Assembly (NCBI GenBank): GCA_910578275.1
Contig: CAJTPR010000004.1
Span: 135,709 to 199,708 of the forward strand
From: an uncultured Bacteroidales bacterium
GTDB lineage: Bacteria > Bacteroidota > Bacteroidia > Bacteroidales > P3
Reading direction: 5' to 3'
DNA: 64,000 nucleotides
This document shows positions 35,551 through 43,837 of the stretch, piece after piece; the stretch's first letter is position 1; every line of letters starts with the position of its first letter. The position numbers and the translations under genes were made by a program. The notes under the pieces are model-generated. The model saw only the letters and a program-made list of their open reading frames with translations, did not search any database and was not told where the DNA came from.

Positions 35551-36837
35551 TTAATTTTTGAATCTTTTGCTGTATTCTTCTTCCAACATGGCACGGAAAT
35601 CGGGATGGGCGATGGCGATGAGACGCTTGGCCCTCTCCTTGAGGCTGGCACCCTTCATCTTGGCCACGCCGTATTCGGTAACCACGTAGTCCACGTCGTT
35701 GCGGGGCGTGGTGACCGCGCCGCCGTGCGAAAGGAACGGCACGATACGCGAAGCCTTGCCCTTGGCCGCCGTGCTGGGCATGGCCATGATGGACCGGCCG
35801 CCCTTGGACCAGGAAGCGCCCTTCACGTAGTCGAACTGACCGCCGGTGCCGCTGAACTGCTTCAATCCGATGGATTCGGAATTCACCTGTCCCATCAAGT
35901 CCACTTCGATGCAGGAATTGATCGAGACCAGATTGTCGTTCTGGGCGATGACGCGCGGGTCGTTCACCCAGTCGACGGGGCGCATTTCCACCTGGTCGTT
36001 ATGATTGGCGAAATCATAGAGTTCCTTGGTACCCATAAGGAACGTGGCCACCATCTTGCCGGGCAGCAAGGTCTTCTTGGAACAGTTGATGACACCCTTG
36101 CGAGCCAGGTTGACCACGCCGCTGGAGAACATTTCGGTATGTATGCCCAAGTCATGCTTGTCTTCCAACGACATCAGCACCGCGTCGGGAATGCCCCCGA
36201 TGCCAAGCTGCAAGGTATCGCCGTCCTTGACCAACGTCGAACAGTTCCTGCCGATGGCCAGTTCTATGTCGGTAATCTTGGCCGCAGGCAATTCGGCGAT
36301 GGGCGTATGGTTCTCCACGATATAGTCGAACTTGGAAATGTGCATGAAGTTGTCGCCGGCGATGTAGGGCATGTTCTCGTTCATCTCGGCGATGACGATC
36401 TTGGCCTTTCGGGCGGCGGGCAGGGTGTAGTCGCACGAGATGCCGAAACTGCAGTTGCCTTTCTCGTCGGGCAAGGAAACCTGCACCACGGCCACGTCCA
36501 CCGGAAAATATTCATCGAAGAAAGCAGGAACGTCCGAAAAATGAAGGGGCACGAAATCTCCCCTGTCCTCGGCCACGGCCGCACGCGAATTTCCCCCCAC
36601 GAAATTGGTGACGTGACGGAAATGACCCTCGGTCTCGGGCACGAGGTACTCCCCGTTGTTGATCGTGAACATGTGGAAAATCTTCACGTCGTGCAAACGG
36701 TCCATCTGGCGCAGCATTTCCTGCGGAACCACGCCGGGAACGCCGGCGGCATGTCCGAAAACGATGTTGTCGTTGTCCTTAATGGCTTTTACCGCCTCTT
36801 CCACGGTAACGAAGTTGCCTTCTTTCTTCAAGTCCAT
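35551..36837 (-). CDS. abfT: 4-Hydroxybutyrate CoA-transferase
   Basis: Transfers CoA from an acyl-CoA (typically acetyl- or butyryl-CoA) to 4-hydroxybutyrate. The 428-residue family I CoA-transferase shows GHAAGVPGVVPQEML, a LGIGGIPDAVL glycine motif, and the probable catalytic glutamate E235 in GIHTEMFSSG, close to Glu238 described for the Clostridium aminobutyricum enzyme. SGTGGQFDYVKGA and TEYGVAKMKG are typical of the Cat2/AbfT group. It lies 15 bases after the NifU-like gene. Confidence 0.92.
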   Translation of the reverse strand: MDLKKEGNFVTVEEAVKAIKDNDNIVFGHAAGVPGVVPQEMLRQMDRLHDVKIFHMFTINNGEYLVPETEGHFRHVTNFVGGNSRAAVAEDRGDFVPLHFSDVPAFFDEYFPVDVAVVQVSLPDEKGNCSFGISCDYTLPAARKAKIVIAEMNENMPYIAGDNFMHISKFDYIVENHTPIAELPAAKITDIELAIGRNCSTLVKDGDTLQLGIGGIPDAVLMSLEDKHDLGIHTEMFSSGVVNLARKGVINCSKKTLLPGKMVATFLMGTKELYDFANHNDQVEMRPVDWVNDPRVIAQNDNLVSINSCIEVDLMGQVNSESIGLKQFSGTGGQFDYVKGASWSKGGRSIMAMPSTAAKGKASRIVPFLSHGGAVTTPRNDVDYVVTEYGVAKMKGASLKERAKRLIAIAHPDFRAMLEEEYSKRFKN

Positions 36838-36852
36838 GATTTTTATATGTTG

Positions 36853-37161
36853 TTATTCATTATCGTCTTCTTTATGGGAACGCATGAGCTTCTTGGCGAA
36901 ATCAAGCAGTTCCTGGTCGGTTTCGTTTATCAGGTAAACCCGTCCCGTCTCCCCTATCTCTTCACGGAGGGTCTTTTCTATGACTTCCTCCAATGTGATT
37001 TGTGCGGCAGGACAAGTCTTGCACGCACCTTGGAAAACCAATCCCACGTCCCGTCCCTTTATCTCCTTTACGTAAATGTCACCCCCATGGGCCAATAAAG
37101 AAGGCCGGATCCGCTCTGCAATCACAGAGCGAACCCGACTTTCAAATGCGGAATCATTCAA
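36853..37161 (-). CDS. NifU-type Fe-S scaffold protein, TTG start
   Basis: 102 residues that match the C-terminal NifU domain: RIRPSLLAHGGDIYVKEIKGRDVGLVFQGACKTCPAAQITLEEVIEKTL, with the cluster-binding pair CKTC. Such small proteins assemble or carry Fe-S clusters. The frame is closed immediately upstream by the stop of the dehydratase gene, and no in-frame ATG exists before the conserved core, so translation must start at TTG 37161 (or a GTG 12 codons in). It is 6 bases after abfD, whose product needs a [4Fe-4S] cluster; a dedicated role in maturing that enzyme is inference. Confidence 0.88.
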   Translation of the reverse strand: MNDSAFESRVRSVIAERIRPSLLAHGGDIYVKEIKGRDVGLVFQGACKTCPAAQITLEEVIEKTLREEIGETGRVYLINETDQELLDFAKKLMRSHKEDDNE

Positions 37162-37167
37162 GGCTGG

Positions 37168-38649
37168 CTATTTTTTGGCAGGCTTGGCAGGCCAGTTGTC
37201 CTTGGATACGTCGATCTTGGCGATCTTGCGGGCCATTTCCTTCTTGGCATCGAGATTGCCCTGACGGGCGATCATGATACGCTGGGCCTGGGGCGAACCG
37301 GCTCCGTGCAGGGATTCGGTGCGATAGCCTACGGCAGCCGTACCGAGGGTCATGTTCTCGATCAGACGAAGCACACGCATCCTGTTTTCGGTGGAGGCGC
37401 CGACGGCTCCCTTGAAGAACTTGTCGACATACTTGCCCGTTTCGGCGGAACGAAGGTCCTTTTCGGAGGGCATGGTCACCATCAGACCGCCGGCGATGTC
37501 TTCCGCCAAGCGGGCGATCTCGTAGGGATAACGCGTCACGTTCTGCTTGCAGACGTTGGCCAGAAGCAAATCGATCTGATAGTTGCCGGCAGGCATCTTC
37601 ACGCCTTCGGCGGAGCAGGCGATACCGCAAGCGTAGAGGGTTTCGTTCAAGTGCATCATTTCGATGAGCTTGTCCTTGATATGGCTGGCCTTGGGCACGC
37701 CGTTGTAGTCGGCAGCCAACGCGGCGGCACCGATGAGCACGTCGCCCACGCCTACCTTGCAACCACCGTAGGATTGACGGTGATAACCGGCGAAGCGTTC
37801 AACCATCATGCCGGCGAACTGGTATTCCTTGCACATGAAGATACGTTCGTTGGGAACGAAGACGTCGTCGAATACGACCAAGGCTTCGTGACCGCCGAAC
37901 TGCGAGTTGCCCAGGTCGATCTCGACGCCTTCGCGCTTGCGGGTGTCGCAAGACTGACGACCGTAAATCATGAACACGCCCTTGGCATCGGAAGGAACAG
38001 CAAAGGAAACGGCATAGTCCTTGTCTTCCTCCTTCATCGCGATGGTAGGCATGATCAGGTGTTCGTGGCTGTTGATGGCTCCGGTCTGGTGCGCCTTGGC
38101 ACCGCGGACCACGATACCGTCGGGACGTACTTCGGTGATATGCACGAACAAGTCGGGATCTTCCTGCTGCGAGGGGGAAAGGCTACGGTCTCCCTTGGGG
38201 TCGGTCATCGCGCCATCGACGGTGAGGTCGTTCTTCTGGACGAACTTCATGTATTCGGTGAAGCGCTTGTGGTATTCGGTACCGAGGGCCTTGTCCATTT
38301 CGTAGGTGGTGGAGAAAATGGCGTTGAAAGCGTCCATGCCCACGCAACGTTGGAAGCAAGCGGCCGTCTTCTGCCCCATGAGACGTTGCATCTTGACTTT
38401 CTTGATCAAGTCGTCGGTATTCTGGTGCAAGTGGCAGAAACGGTTCACCTTTTCGCCGATGAGGGGCGAATAGGCCGTCATAAGATCCTCGTATTCCTTC
38501 TTTTGAGCCAATTCGTAAGTCATGGCCACCGAGTTCAAGGACGGACGAATGATCGGATCGTTCACCGGATCCTTGACTCTTTCTCCGAACATATAGACCT
38601 TCAGGTCCATTTTCTGGAGGCTTTTGATGTACTCTTCAGCTGTCATCAT
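37168..38649 (-). CDS. abfD: 4-Hydroxybutyryl-CoA dehydratase
   Basis: Radical enzyme that dehydrates 4-hydroxybutyryl-CoA to crotonyl-CoA using FAD and a [4Fe-4S] cluster. The 493-residue protein is highly similar to the Clostridium aminobutyricum enzyme as I recall it, and all four cluster ligands are in place: C98 and C102 (TAACFQRCVG), H291 and C298 (YHRQSYGGCKVG), each one position below the published C99, C103, H292, C299. Flavin-region motifs GRQSCDTRK and NSHEHLIMPT are intact. First gene of the cluster; it precedes the NifU-like gene by 6 bases. A role in butyrate formation, as opposed to crotonate use, is inferred from the linked sucD and 4hbD. Confidence 0.97.
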   Translation of the reverse strand: MMTAEEYIKSLQKMDLKVYMFGERVKDPVNDPIIRPSLNSVAMTYELAQKKEYEDLMTAYSPLIGEKVNRFCHLHQNTDDLIKKVKMQRLMGQKTAACFQRCVGMDAFNAIFSTTYEMDKALGTEYHKRFTEYMKFVQKNDLTVDGAMTDPKGDRSLSPSQQEDPDLFVHITEVRPDGIVVRGAKAHQTGAINSHEHLIMPTIAMKEEDKDYAVSFAVPSDAKGVFMIYGRQSCDTRKREGVEIDLGNSQFGGHEALVVFDDVFVPNERIFMCKEYQFAGMMVERFAGYHRQSYGGCKVGVGDVLIGAAALAADYNGVPKASHIKDKLIEMMHLNETLYACGIACSAEGVKMPAGNYQIDLLLANVCKQNVTRYPYEIARLAEDIAGGLMVTMPSEKDLRSAETGKYVDKFFKGAVGASTENRMRVLRLIENMTLGTAAVGYRTESLHGAGSPQAQRIMIARQGNLDAKKEMARKIAKIDVSKDNWPAKPAKK

Positions 38650-38696
38650 GGCTTTATCGTTTTTTAAGGTTTATATATTTTTTGTTTTCACTCCAT

Positions 38697-38720
38697 GCCA
38701 AGTTAAACGCCAAGTTAAAC
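38697..38720 (-). promoter_or_regulatory. Perfect 12-bp direct repeat upstream of abfD
   Basis: GCCAAGTTAAAC occurs twice head to tail with no spacer, 48 bases upstream of the abfD start. On the minus strand each copy contains TAACTTGG, a near match to a -7 box. It may be a regulator site, a doubled promoter element, or both. Confidence 0.4.
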
Positions 38721-39117
38721 AAAACGCCCCGAACATGCCCGTTGCCCTGTTCCTGTTGCACGGCCGCTGTCCAAAGCGTCAGATGCCGATCGACGACCGA
38801 CATGTCAAATCACGTCTAACTCCTTATTTTCGTGTATTTTTCGGAAAACGACCTCTCCGCCTTGACGACGAAGGCACCCTCGTTTTTCCAAAGCAAGGCA
38901 AAACTAACAAATATTTGTCAGAAAAAAAATCGGTTTTTACCCGAGCCATATTCATAAAATACCCGAATGGCGGCCGGGAGCGAGTACTATGACAGGAATT
39001 CCATGAAAGAGATGAAAAGAGCATGACTCGCGTAAGCCTATCAGGCAAACAGGCTCAAGCAGGAAGAACGACCTCACTGCCTCGAAAGAAAACGACGGAA
39101 CAGAGTGCTTTTTTTTG

Positions 39118-39125
39118 TACATTTG
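39118..39125 (+). promoter_or_regulatory. Predicted -7 box for the small lipoprotein / gmd unit
   Basis: Reads TACATTTG after a T-run, 23 bases before the ATG at 39149. It fits the Bacteroidetes -7 consensus. Confidence 0.5.
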
Positions 39126-39148
39126 TCTTCCCTGCAAACGTTAAACAA

Positions 39149-39283
39149 ATGAAAAATAACATATTAATTACAAGTTTCGTCTTGTTCGCGGGGCTTTGCG
39201 GATGCCGGGGCACCATTTCCGGGATCCAGGAGAGCCTTGCAACGGGTCCGACAGGGAATCCGGCCCCAAGCCTTCGTTTGTAG
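39149..39283 (+). CDS. Putative very small lipoprotein
   Basis: 44 codons preceded by a predicted promoter. The product begins MKNNILITSFVLFAGLCGC, a basic start, hydrophobic core and a cysteine that could serve as a lipobox (L-C-G-C), then about 25 residues without known domain. It ends 33 bases before gmd, so it may be a leader gene of the GDP-fucose operon. Short and unconserved to my knowledge; could be a chance frame. Confidence 0.45.
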   Translation: MKNNILITSFVLFAGLCGCRGTISGIQESLATGPTGNPAPSLRL

Positions 39284-39316
39284 AAAAGTCACACCAACCT
39301 GAAAGAAAAAAAATCC

Positions 39317-40477
39317 ATGAAAGACAATAAGAAAACCGCCCTGATTACCGGCGTGACAGGGCAAGACGGCGCCTATCTGAGTGAATTCCTGTTGAAGAAA
39401 GGTTACGAGGTGCACGGACTGAAACGCCGCGCCTCCTCGTTCAACACCGAACGCATCGACCATCTCTACCAAGACCCGCAGACGCCCGGACGCAACTTCA
39501 TCCTGCACTACGGCGACATGACCGACAGCCTGAACCTCACCCGCATCGTGCAGGAGGTGCAACCCGACGAGATATACAACCTGGCGGCCATGAGCCATGT
39601 GCACGTGAGCTTCGACACGCCCGAATACGCCGCCAACGCCGACGGCATCGGCACCTTGCGCCTGCTGGAGGCGGTGCGCTTGCTGGGCATGACGGAAAAG
39701 ACCAAGATATACCAGGCTTCCACCTCCGAACTTTTCGGCAAGGTCCAGGAGACCCCGCAGACCGAAAGGACGCCGTTCTATCCGCGAAGCCCTTACGCCG
39801 CGGCCAAGCTCTACGCCTACTGGATCACGGTGAACTACCGCGAAGCCTACGGCATGCACGCCAGCAACGGCATCCTGTTCAACCATGAATCTCCGGTACG
39901 CGGAGAGACGTTCGTCACCCGCAAGATCACGCGCGCGATATGCAAGATGGCGTTGGGCCTGCAAGACCGGCTCTATCTGGGCAACATGGACTCCAAACGC
40001 GACTGGGGTCACGCCAAGGATTACGTCCGTGCCATGTGGCTCATCCTGCAACAGGAAACACCGGACGATTACGTCATCGCCACGGGCAAGACCACTTCCA
40101 TACGCCAGTTCGTGGACATGGCGTTCCGTCAGATCGGCTGTACGCTGGCATACAAGGGGAATGGCATGGATGAACAAGGAATATTGGAATCGGTGGACAA
40201 AGACATTTTCCAATCCAAGGTGGGCGAATCCTATTATCCCCTTTTCGCCAAACGTGTCGGAGAGCCTCTTGTGGCCGTGGACGCCAAATATTTTCGCCCT
40301 ACCGAGGTGGATTTCCTTCTGGGCGACGCCTCCAAGGCGCAAAAGGTGTTGGGCTGGAAACCCGAATACGATCTGGCCGCCCTGGTCCAGGAAATGATGG
40401 AAAGCGACCTGGTGCTGATGAAGAAAGACGGCTTCTTGAAGGAAAACGGATACCGGGTGCTGAATTACTTCGAATAA
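39317..40477 (+). CDS. gmd: GDP-mannose 4,6-dehydratase
   Basis: Converts GDP-D-mannose to GDP-4-dehydro-6-deoxy-D-mannose. The 386-residue extended SDR enzyme shows TGVTGQDGAYLSEFLL, LKRRASSFNTERIDHLY, the active-site ASTSELFGKVQE segment and Y160xxxK164 (RSPYAAAKLYAYW), plus NHESPVRGETFVTRKITRA. It is immediately followed (1 base) by fcl, the next enzyme in the pathway. Confidence 0.97.
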   Translation: MKDNKKTALITGVTGQDGAYLSEFLLKKGYEVHGLKRRASSFNTERIDHLYQDPQTPGRNFILHYGDMTDSLNLTRIVQEVQPDEIYNLAAMSHVHVSFDTPEYAANADGIGTLRLLEAVRLLGMTEKTKIYQASTSELFGKVQETPQTERTPFYPRSPYAAAKLYAYWITVNYREAYGMHASNGILFNHESPVRGETFVTRKITRAICKMALGLQDRLYLGNMDSKRDWGHAKDYVRAMWLILQQETPDDYVIATGKTTSIRQFVDMAFRQIGCTLAYKGNGMDEQGILESVDKDIFQSKVGESYYPLFAKRVGEPLVAVDAKYFRPTEVDFLLGDASKAQKVLGWKPEYDLAALVQEMMESDLVLMKKDGFLKENGYRVLNYFE

Positions 40478-40478
40478 C

Positions 40479-41597
40479 ATGCAAAAACAAGACAAAATCT
40501 ACGTGGCGGGGCACAAAGGGCTGGTGGGCAGCGCGATCTGGCGCAACCTGCAAGGCAAGGGCTACACCAACCTGACAGGCCGCAGCCACGCCGAACTGGA
40601 CTTGACGGACCCGGCCGCCACCGGCCGCTTCTTCGACGAGGAAAGACCCGACTACGTCATCGTGGCCTCGGCCAAGGTGGGCGGAATACAGGCCAACAGC
40701 GTGTATCGCGGACAATTCATCCACGAGAACCTGATGATTGCCTGCAACACGATCCACCAAGCCTACACGCACGGGGTAAAGAAACTGCTTTTCCTGGGCA
40801 GTTCGTGCATCTACCCTCGCCTGGCCCCGCAGCCCATGTCCGAAGACTGCCTTCTGACCTCGCCCTTGGAATATACCAACGAGCCCTACGCCCTTTCCAA
40901 GATCGCAGGGCTGAAGATGTGCGAAAGCTACAACCTCCAATACGGTACCGACTTCATCTCGGTCATGCCCACCAACCTCTACGGTCCTTACGACAACTTC
41001 AACCTGGAAACCTCCCACGTGCTGCCGGCCCTCATGCGCAAGATGATACTGGGAAAATGCCTTGAAAGCGGCGATTGGCAAAGCCTGCGCACGGATCTCG
41101 GAACCCGCCCCGTGGAAGGCGTATCGGGCGCATCCTCCGAAAAGGAAATCCTGGAAATCCTGGCCAAGTACGGCGTACGCGTGCTCCAAGGCACACCCGC
41201 CCAAGGGAAAAACTGCGAGGTGGAAGTGGAAATCTGGGGCAGCGGCAAACCCTTGCGCGAATTCCTCTGGAGCGAAGATATGGCCGATGCCTGCGTCTAT
41301 CTGATGGAAAACGTTTCGTTCCAAGACCTGACCAAAGGCATGGGCAAGGAAATCCGCAACACGCATATCAACATAGGTACGGGCAAGGAAGAGACCATCG
41401 CCCGGACCGCCCGGTTGATCCAAGCCGAAGTCGGTTTTGAAGGGAAACTCCGCTTCAACACCGGAAAGCCCGACGGGACACCGCGCAAACTATTGGACGT
41501 AAGCAAACTGCATGCCCTTGGATGGCATCACGAGGTGGAATTGGAACAAGGCATCGCCCGCTTGGCCGCATGGTACATGCAAAGCCTCGGGAAATAG
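40479..41597 (+). CDS. fcl: GDP-L-fucose synthase
   Basis: Epimerises and reduces the Gmd product to GDP-L-fucose with NADPH. The 372-residue protein has AGHKGLVGSAIWR, the SSCIYPRLAPQPM loop with the catalytic cysteine region, and Y137xxxK141 (YALSKIAGLKMCE). It is about 50 residues longer than the E. coli enzyme because of an insertion after the MRKMILGK helix (roughly residues 192-245), a feature I associate with Bacteroidetes homologues. It lies 1 base after gmd. Confidence 0.96.
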   Translation: MQKQDKIYVAGHKGLVGSAIWRNLQGKGYTNLTGRSHAELDLTDPAATGRFFDEERPDYVIVASAKVGGIQANSVYRGQFIHENLMIACNTIHQAYTHGVKKLLFLGSSCIYPRLAPQPMSEDCLLTSPLEYTNEPYALSKIAGLKMCESYNLQYGTDFISVMPTNLYGPYDNFNLETSHVLPALMRKMILGKCLESGDWQSLRTDLGTRPVEGVSGASSEKEILEILAKYGVRVLQGTPAQGKNCEVEVEIWGSGKPLREFLWSEDMADACVYLMENVSFQDLTKGMGKEIRNTHINIGTGKEETIARTARLIQAEVGFEGKLRFNTGKPDGTPRKLLDVSKLHALGWHHEVELEQGIARLAAWYMQSLGK

Positions 41598-41619
41598 ACA
41601 CAAACGCAAAATAGCCGAC

Positions 41620-43317
41620 ATGGACGCAAGCATCGCCCGCAGGGCAACCGCATGGACATTACCTCCCTATGATGAAAACACGATAGCGGCCGTAAAGAAG
41701 CTCATGGCTGAAAACGAAGCCGAATGCACCGACGCGTTCTATCGCGACCTGGAATTCGGCACAGGCGGCCTGCGCGGCATCCTGGGCGTGGGAACCAACC
41801 GTATGAACGTCCATGTCGTGGCCTTGGCCACCCAAGGCTTCGCCAATTACCTGCAAAGGCAATGCGCGGCCGAAAACCTGCAAAAACGCGTGGCCGTTTC
41901 GTACGACTGCCGCAACAAAAGCGCCGATTTCGCGCTGACCGCCGCCAAGGTCTTTGCCGCCAACGGGTTCAAGGTGTATCTTTTCACGGCCATGCGTCCC
42001 ACACCCGTGCTTTCTTTCGCCGTGCGCCATTTCAATTGTTGCGGCGGCGTCATGATCACCGCCAGCCACAACCCCAAGGAATACAACGGATACAAGGCCT
42101 ACGGCAAGGACGGCGGGCAACTGGTGGCCCCGCACGACAAGAACGTGATGGATGAAGTGGCGGCGATCAAGGACCTTTCGGAGGTGAAGACACAAGGCAA
42201 TGAAGCACTTATCACCTATGTGGACGAGGAAGCGGACAACGCCTACCTGGATCAAGTGGGCAGATTGTCGCTTTCCCCTGAAGCGATCCGGAAGCAGAAG
42301 GACCTCAAAATCGTCTATACCCCCCTGCACGGGACGGGCATGACCATGGTGCCGCGCGCCTTGCGCCGCTGGGGTTTTGAAAACGTGGTCTGCGTGCCCG
42401 GGCAAATGGTTCCGGACGGCGATTTCAGCACCGTTCCATCGCCCAATCCCGAAGAAAAGGCCGCCATGCAACCGGCTTTGGAACTGGCCGCCAGGGAAAA
42501 GGCGCAGATCGTCATCGCCACCGACCCCGATGCCGACCGCGTGGGCGTGGCCATTGCCGACGGCAAGGGCGGCTTCATCCTACTCAACGGCAACCAGACA
42601 GGTTCCGTGCTGGTCCACTACCTGCTTCGCAAATGGAAGGAAAACGGCAAGATCACCGGCAAGGAATATGTGGTGAAGACCATCGTGACCACCGAACTCA
42701 TCAAGGAAATCGCGGCCAAGAACGGCGTGGACTGCCCCGACGTGCTTACCGGATTCAAATACATCGCCCAGATAATCGGCCAAAGGGAGGGAAAACAGAC
42801 CTTCATCGGCGGGGGGGAGGAAAGCTACGGTTACCTGGCGGGCGAATTCGTGCGCGACAAGGACGCGGTCATCGCCTGCTGCCTCATTGCCGAAATGGCT
42901 GCCGAAGCAGCCTGCAAGGGAGAGAGCTTCATGGATATCCTGTGCGGATTGTACAAGGAATACGGATTCTACCGGGAATCGCTGGTCTCGTTGAGCCGCA
43001 AGGGAATCAGCGGCGCGGAAGAAATCAAGGCGATGATGGCCGCGTTCCGCAACCACCCGCCCAAGGAGATAGGCGGCGAAAAGGTGACGGAAATACGCGA
43101 CTACCGGCAAGGTTTCGCCAAACTGCCCGCCGCCGACGTATTGCAGTTCTTCACCGAAGCGGGAAGCAAGATCACCGTGCGCCCCTCCGGAACGGAACCC
43201 AAGATCAAATTCTACTTCGGATTGAAATGTCCTTGGCAGGAAGGAAAGGCCTACGCGGAACAGGACGCGCAAGCCGCCTTGAAGGTGGAGAAAATGAAAA
43301 AGGACTTGGGAATATAG
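41620..43317 (+). CDS. Phosphohexomutase (phosphoglucomutase/phosphomannomutase)
   Basis: 565 residues of the alpha-D-phosphohexomutase superfamily, interconverting hexose 6- and 1-phosphates. Motifs: the phosphoserine loop TASHNPKEYNGYK (S149), the metal loop DPDADRVG (302-309), the sugar-specificity loop GGGEESYGYL, and the C-terminal phosphate site RPSGTEPKIKFY. The size class (about 560-580) matches phosphoglucomutase-2-like enzymes. Linked to gmd-fcl by a 22-base gap, so supply of mannose-1-phosphate for GDP-mannose is plausible, although a mannose-1-phosphate guanylyltransferase is absent here. ATG 41620 is used; the upstream open frame overlaps fcl. Confidence 0.93.
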   Translation: MDASIARRATAWTLPPYDENTIAAVKKLMAENEAECTDAFYRDLEFGTGGLRGILGVGTNRMNVHVVALATQGFANYLQRQCAAENLQKRVAVSYDCRNKSADFALTAAKVFAANGFKVYLFTAMRPTPVLSFAVRHFNCCGGVMITASHNPKEYNGYKAYGKDGGQLVAPHDKNVMDEVAAIKDLSEVKTQGNEALITYVDEEADNAYLDQVGRLSLSPEAIRKQKDLKIVYTPLHGTGMTMVPRALRRWGFENVVCVPGQMVPDGDFSTVPSPNPEEKAAMQPALELAAREKAQIVIATDPDADRVGVAIADGKGGFILLNGNQTGSVLVHYLLRKWKENGKITGKEYVVKTIVTTELIKEIAAKNGVDCPDVLTGFKYIAQIIGQREGKQTFIGGGEESYGYLAGEFVRDKDAVIACCLIAEMAAEAACKGESFMDILCGLYKEYGFYRESLVSLSRKGISGAEEIKAMMAAFRNHPPKEIGGEKVTEIRDYRQGFAKLPAADVLQFFTEAGSKITVRPSGTEPKIKFYFGLKCPWQEGKAYAEQDAQAALKVEKMKKDLGI

Positions 43318-43321
43318 CCCC

Positions 43322-43837
43322 CTATTCCGCTTCGGGCATGTTCTTGAAACATTCCACGCCCGTCTGGACGGTTTCCCGCACGATCGGCCAGAAACGGTAC
43401 GTGGCCTTTTCCACATAACGGAACGAAAGCGAGGAATCGCGTACGGAGGTTTTCAGTATCTCTTCATCGGGATCTATCTTGTTCCAGAAATAGACAAGGA
43501 TGCTGAAAACCGCCAGTACCTTGCAAAAACTTATCAGCAGGCCGCCGATACGGTTGAAAAGGCCCAGCGAGGTCCTGTTCGCCCAATTGCCCAATATCTT
43601 TCCCAAGAAGTAGACGCCGACGGAAACGCCGATGAACATGATCACGAAGCAGATCGTCTGCGCGTAACGGCCGTTTATCGAGAACCAGTCGCCCACCAGA
43701 TAGGAAAACTTGAACGACATGTACAAGCCGGCAACCAAGGCCAGCAACGAAACCAGTTCCATCACCAGGCCGTTCTTGGCTCCCTTGAACCCGCACCAGA
43801 GCAACGGAACCAAAATGACAAGATCCAAGTAGTTCAT
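43322..43837 (-). CDS. CvpA-family membrane protein
   Basis: 171 residues with four hydrophobic segments, starting MNYLDLVILVPLLWCGFKGAKNGLVMELVSLLALVAGLYMSFKFS, the signature of CvpA (colicin V production) proteins, whose function is tied to envelope integrity. It overlaps the MlaF-like gene by 4 bases and ends 4 bases from the convergent phosphohexomutase gene. Confidence 0.88.
   Translation of the reverse strand: MNYLDLVILVPLLWCGFKGAKNGLVMELVSLLALVAGLYMSFKFSYLVGDWFSINGRYAQTICFVIMFIGVSVGVYFLGKILGNWANRTSLGLFNRIGGLLISFCKVLAVFSILVYFWNKIDPDEEILKTSVRDSSLSFRYVEKATYRFWPIVRETVQTGVECFKNMPEAE

Larger units (their letters stand above)
38650..39148. other. Upstream region of abfD and of the fucose cluster
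   Basis: About 500 bases with no gene. It contains a perfect 12-bp tandem repeat at 38697-38720 close to abfD, a TAGTTTTG box on the minus strand at 38899-38906, a perfect palindrome ACAAATATTTGT at 38908-38919, and a plus-strand TACATTTG box at 39118-39125. It is richer in A and T than the flanking genes, as expected for a divergent control region. Confidence 0.6.

Noticed and set aside
34567..37098. 843-codon plus-strand open frame opposite 4hbD, abfT and the NifU-like gene
   Set aside because: It crosses three well-supported genes on the other strand and has no domain; a GC-driven shadow.
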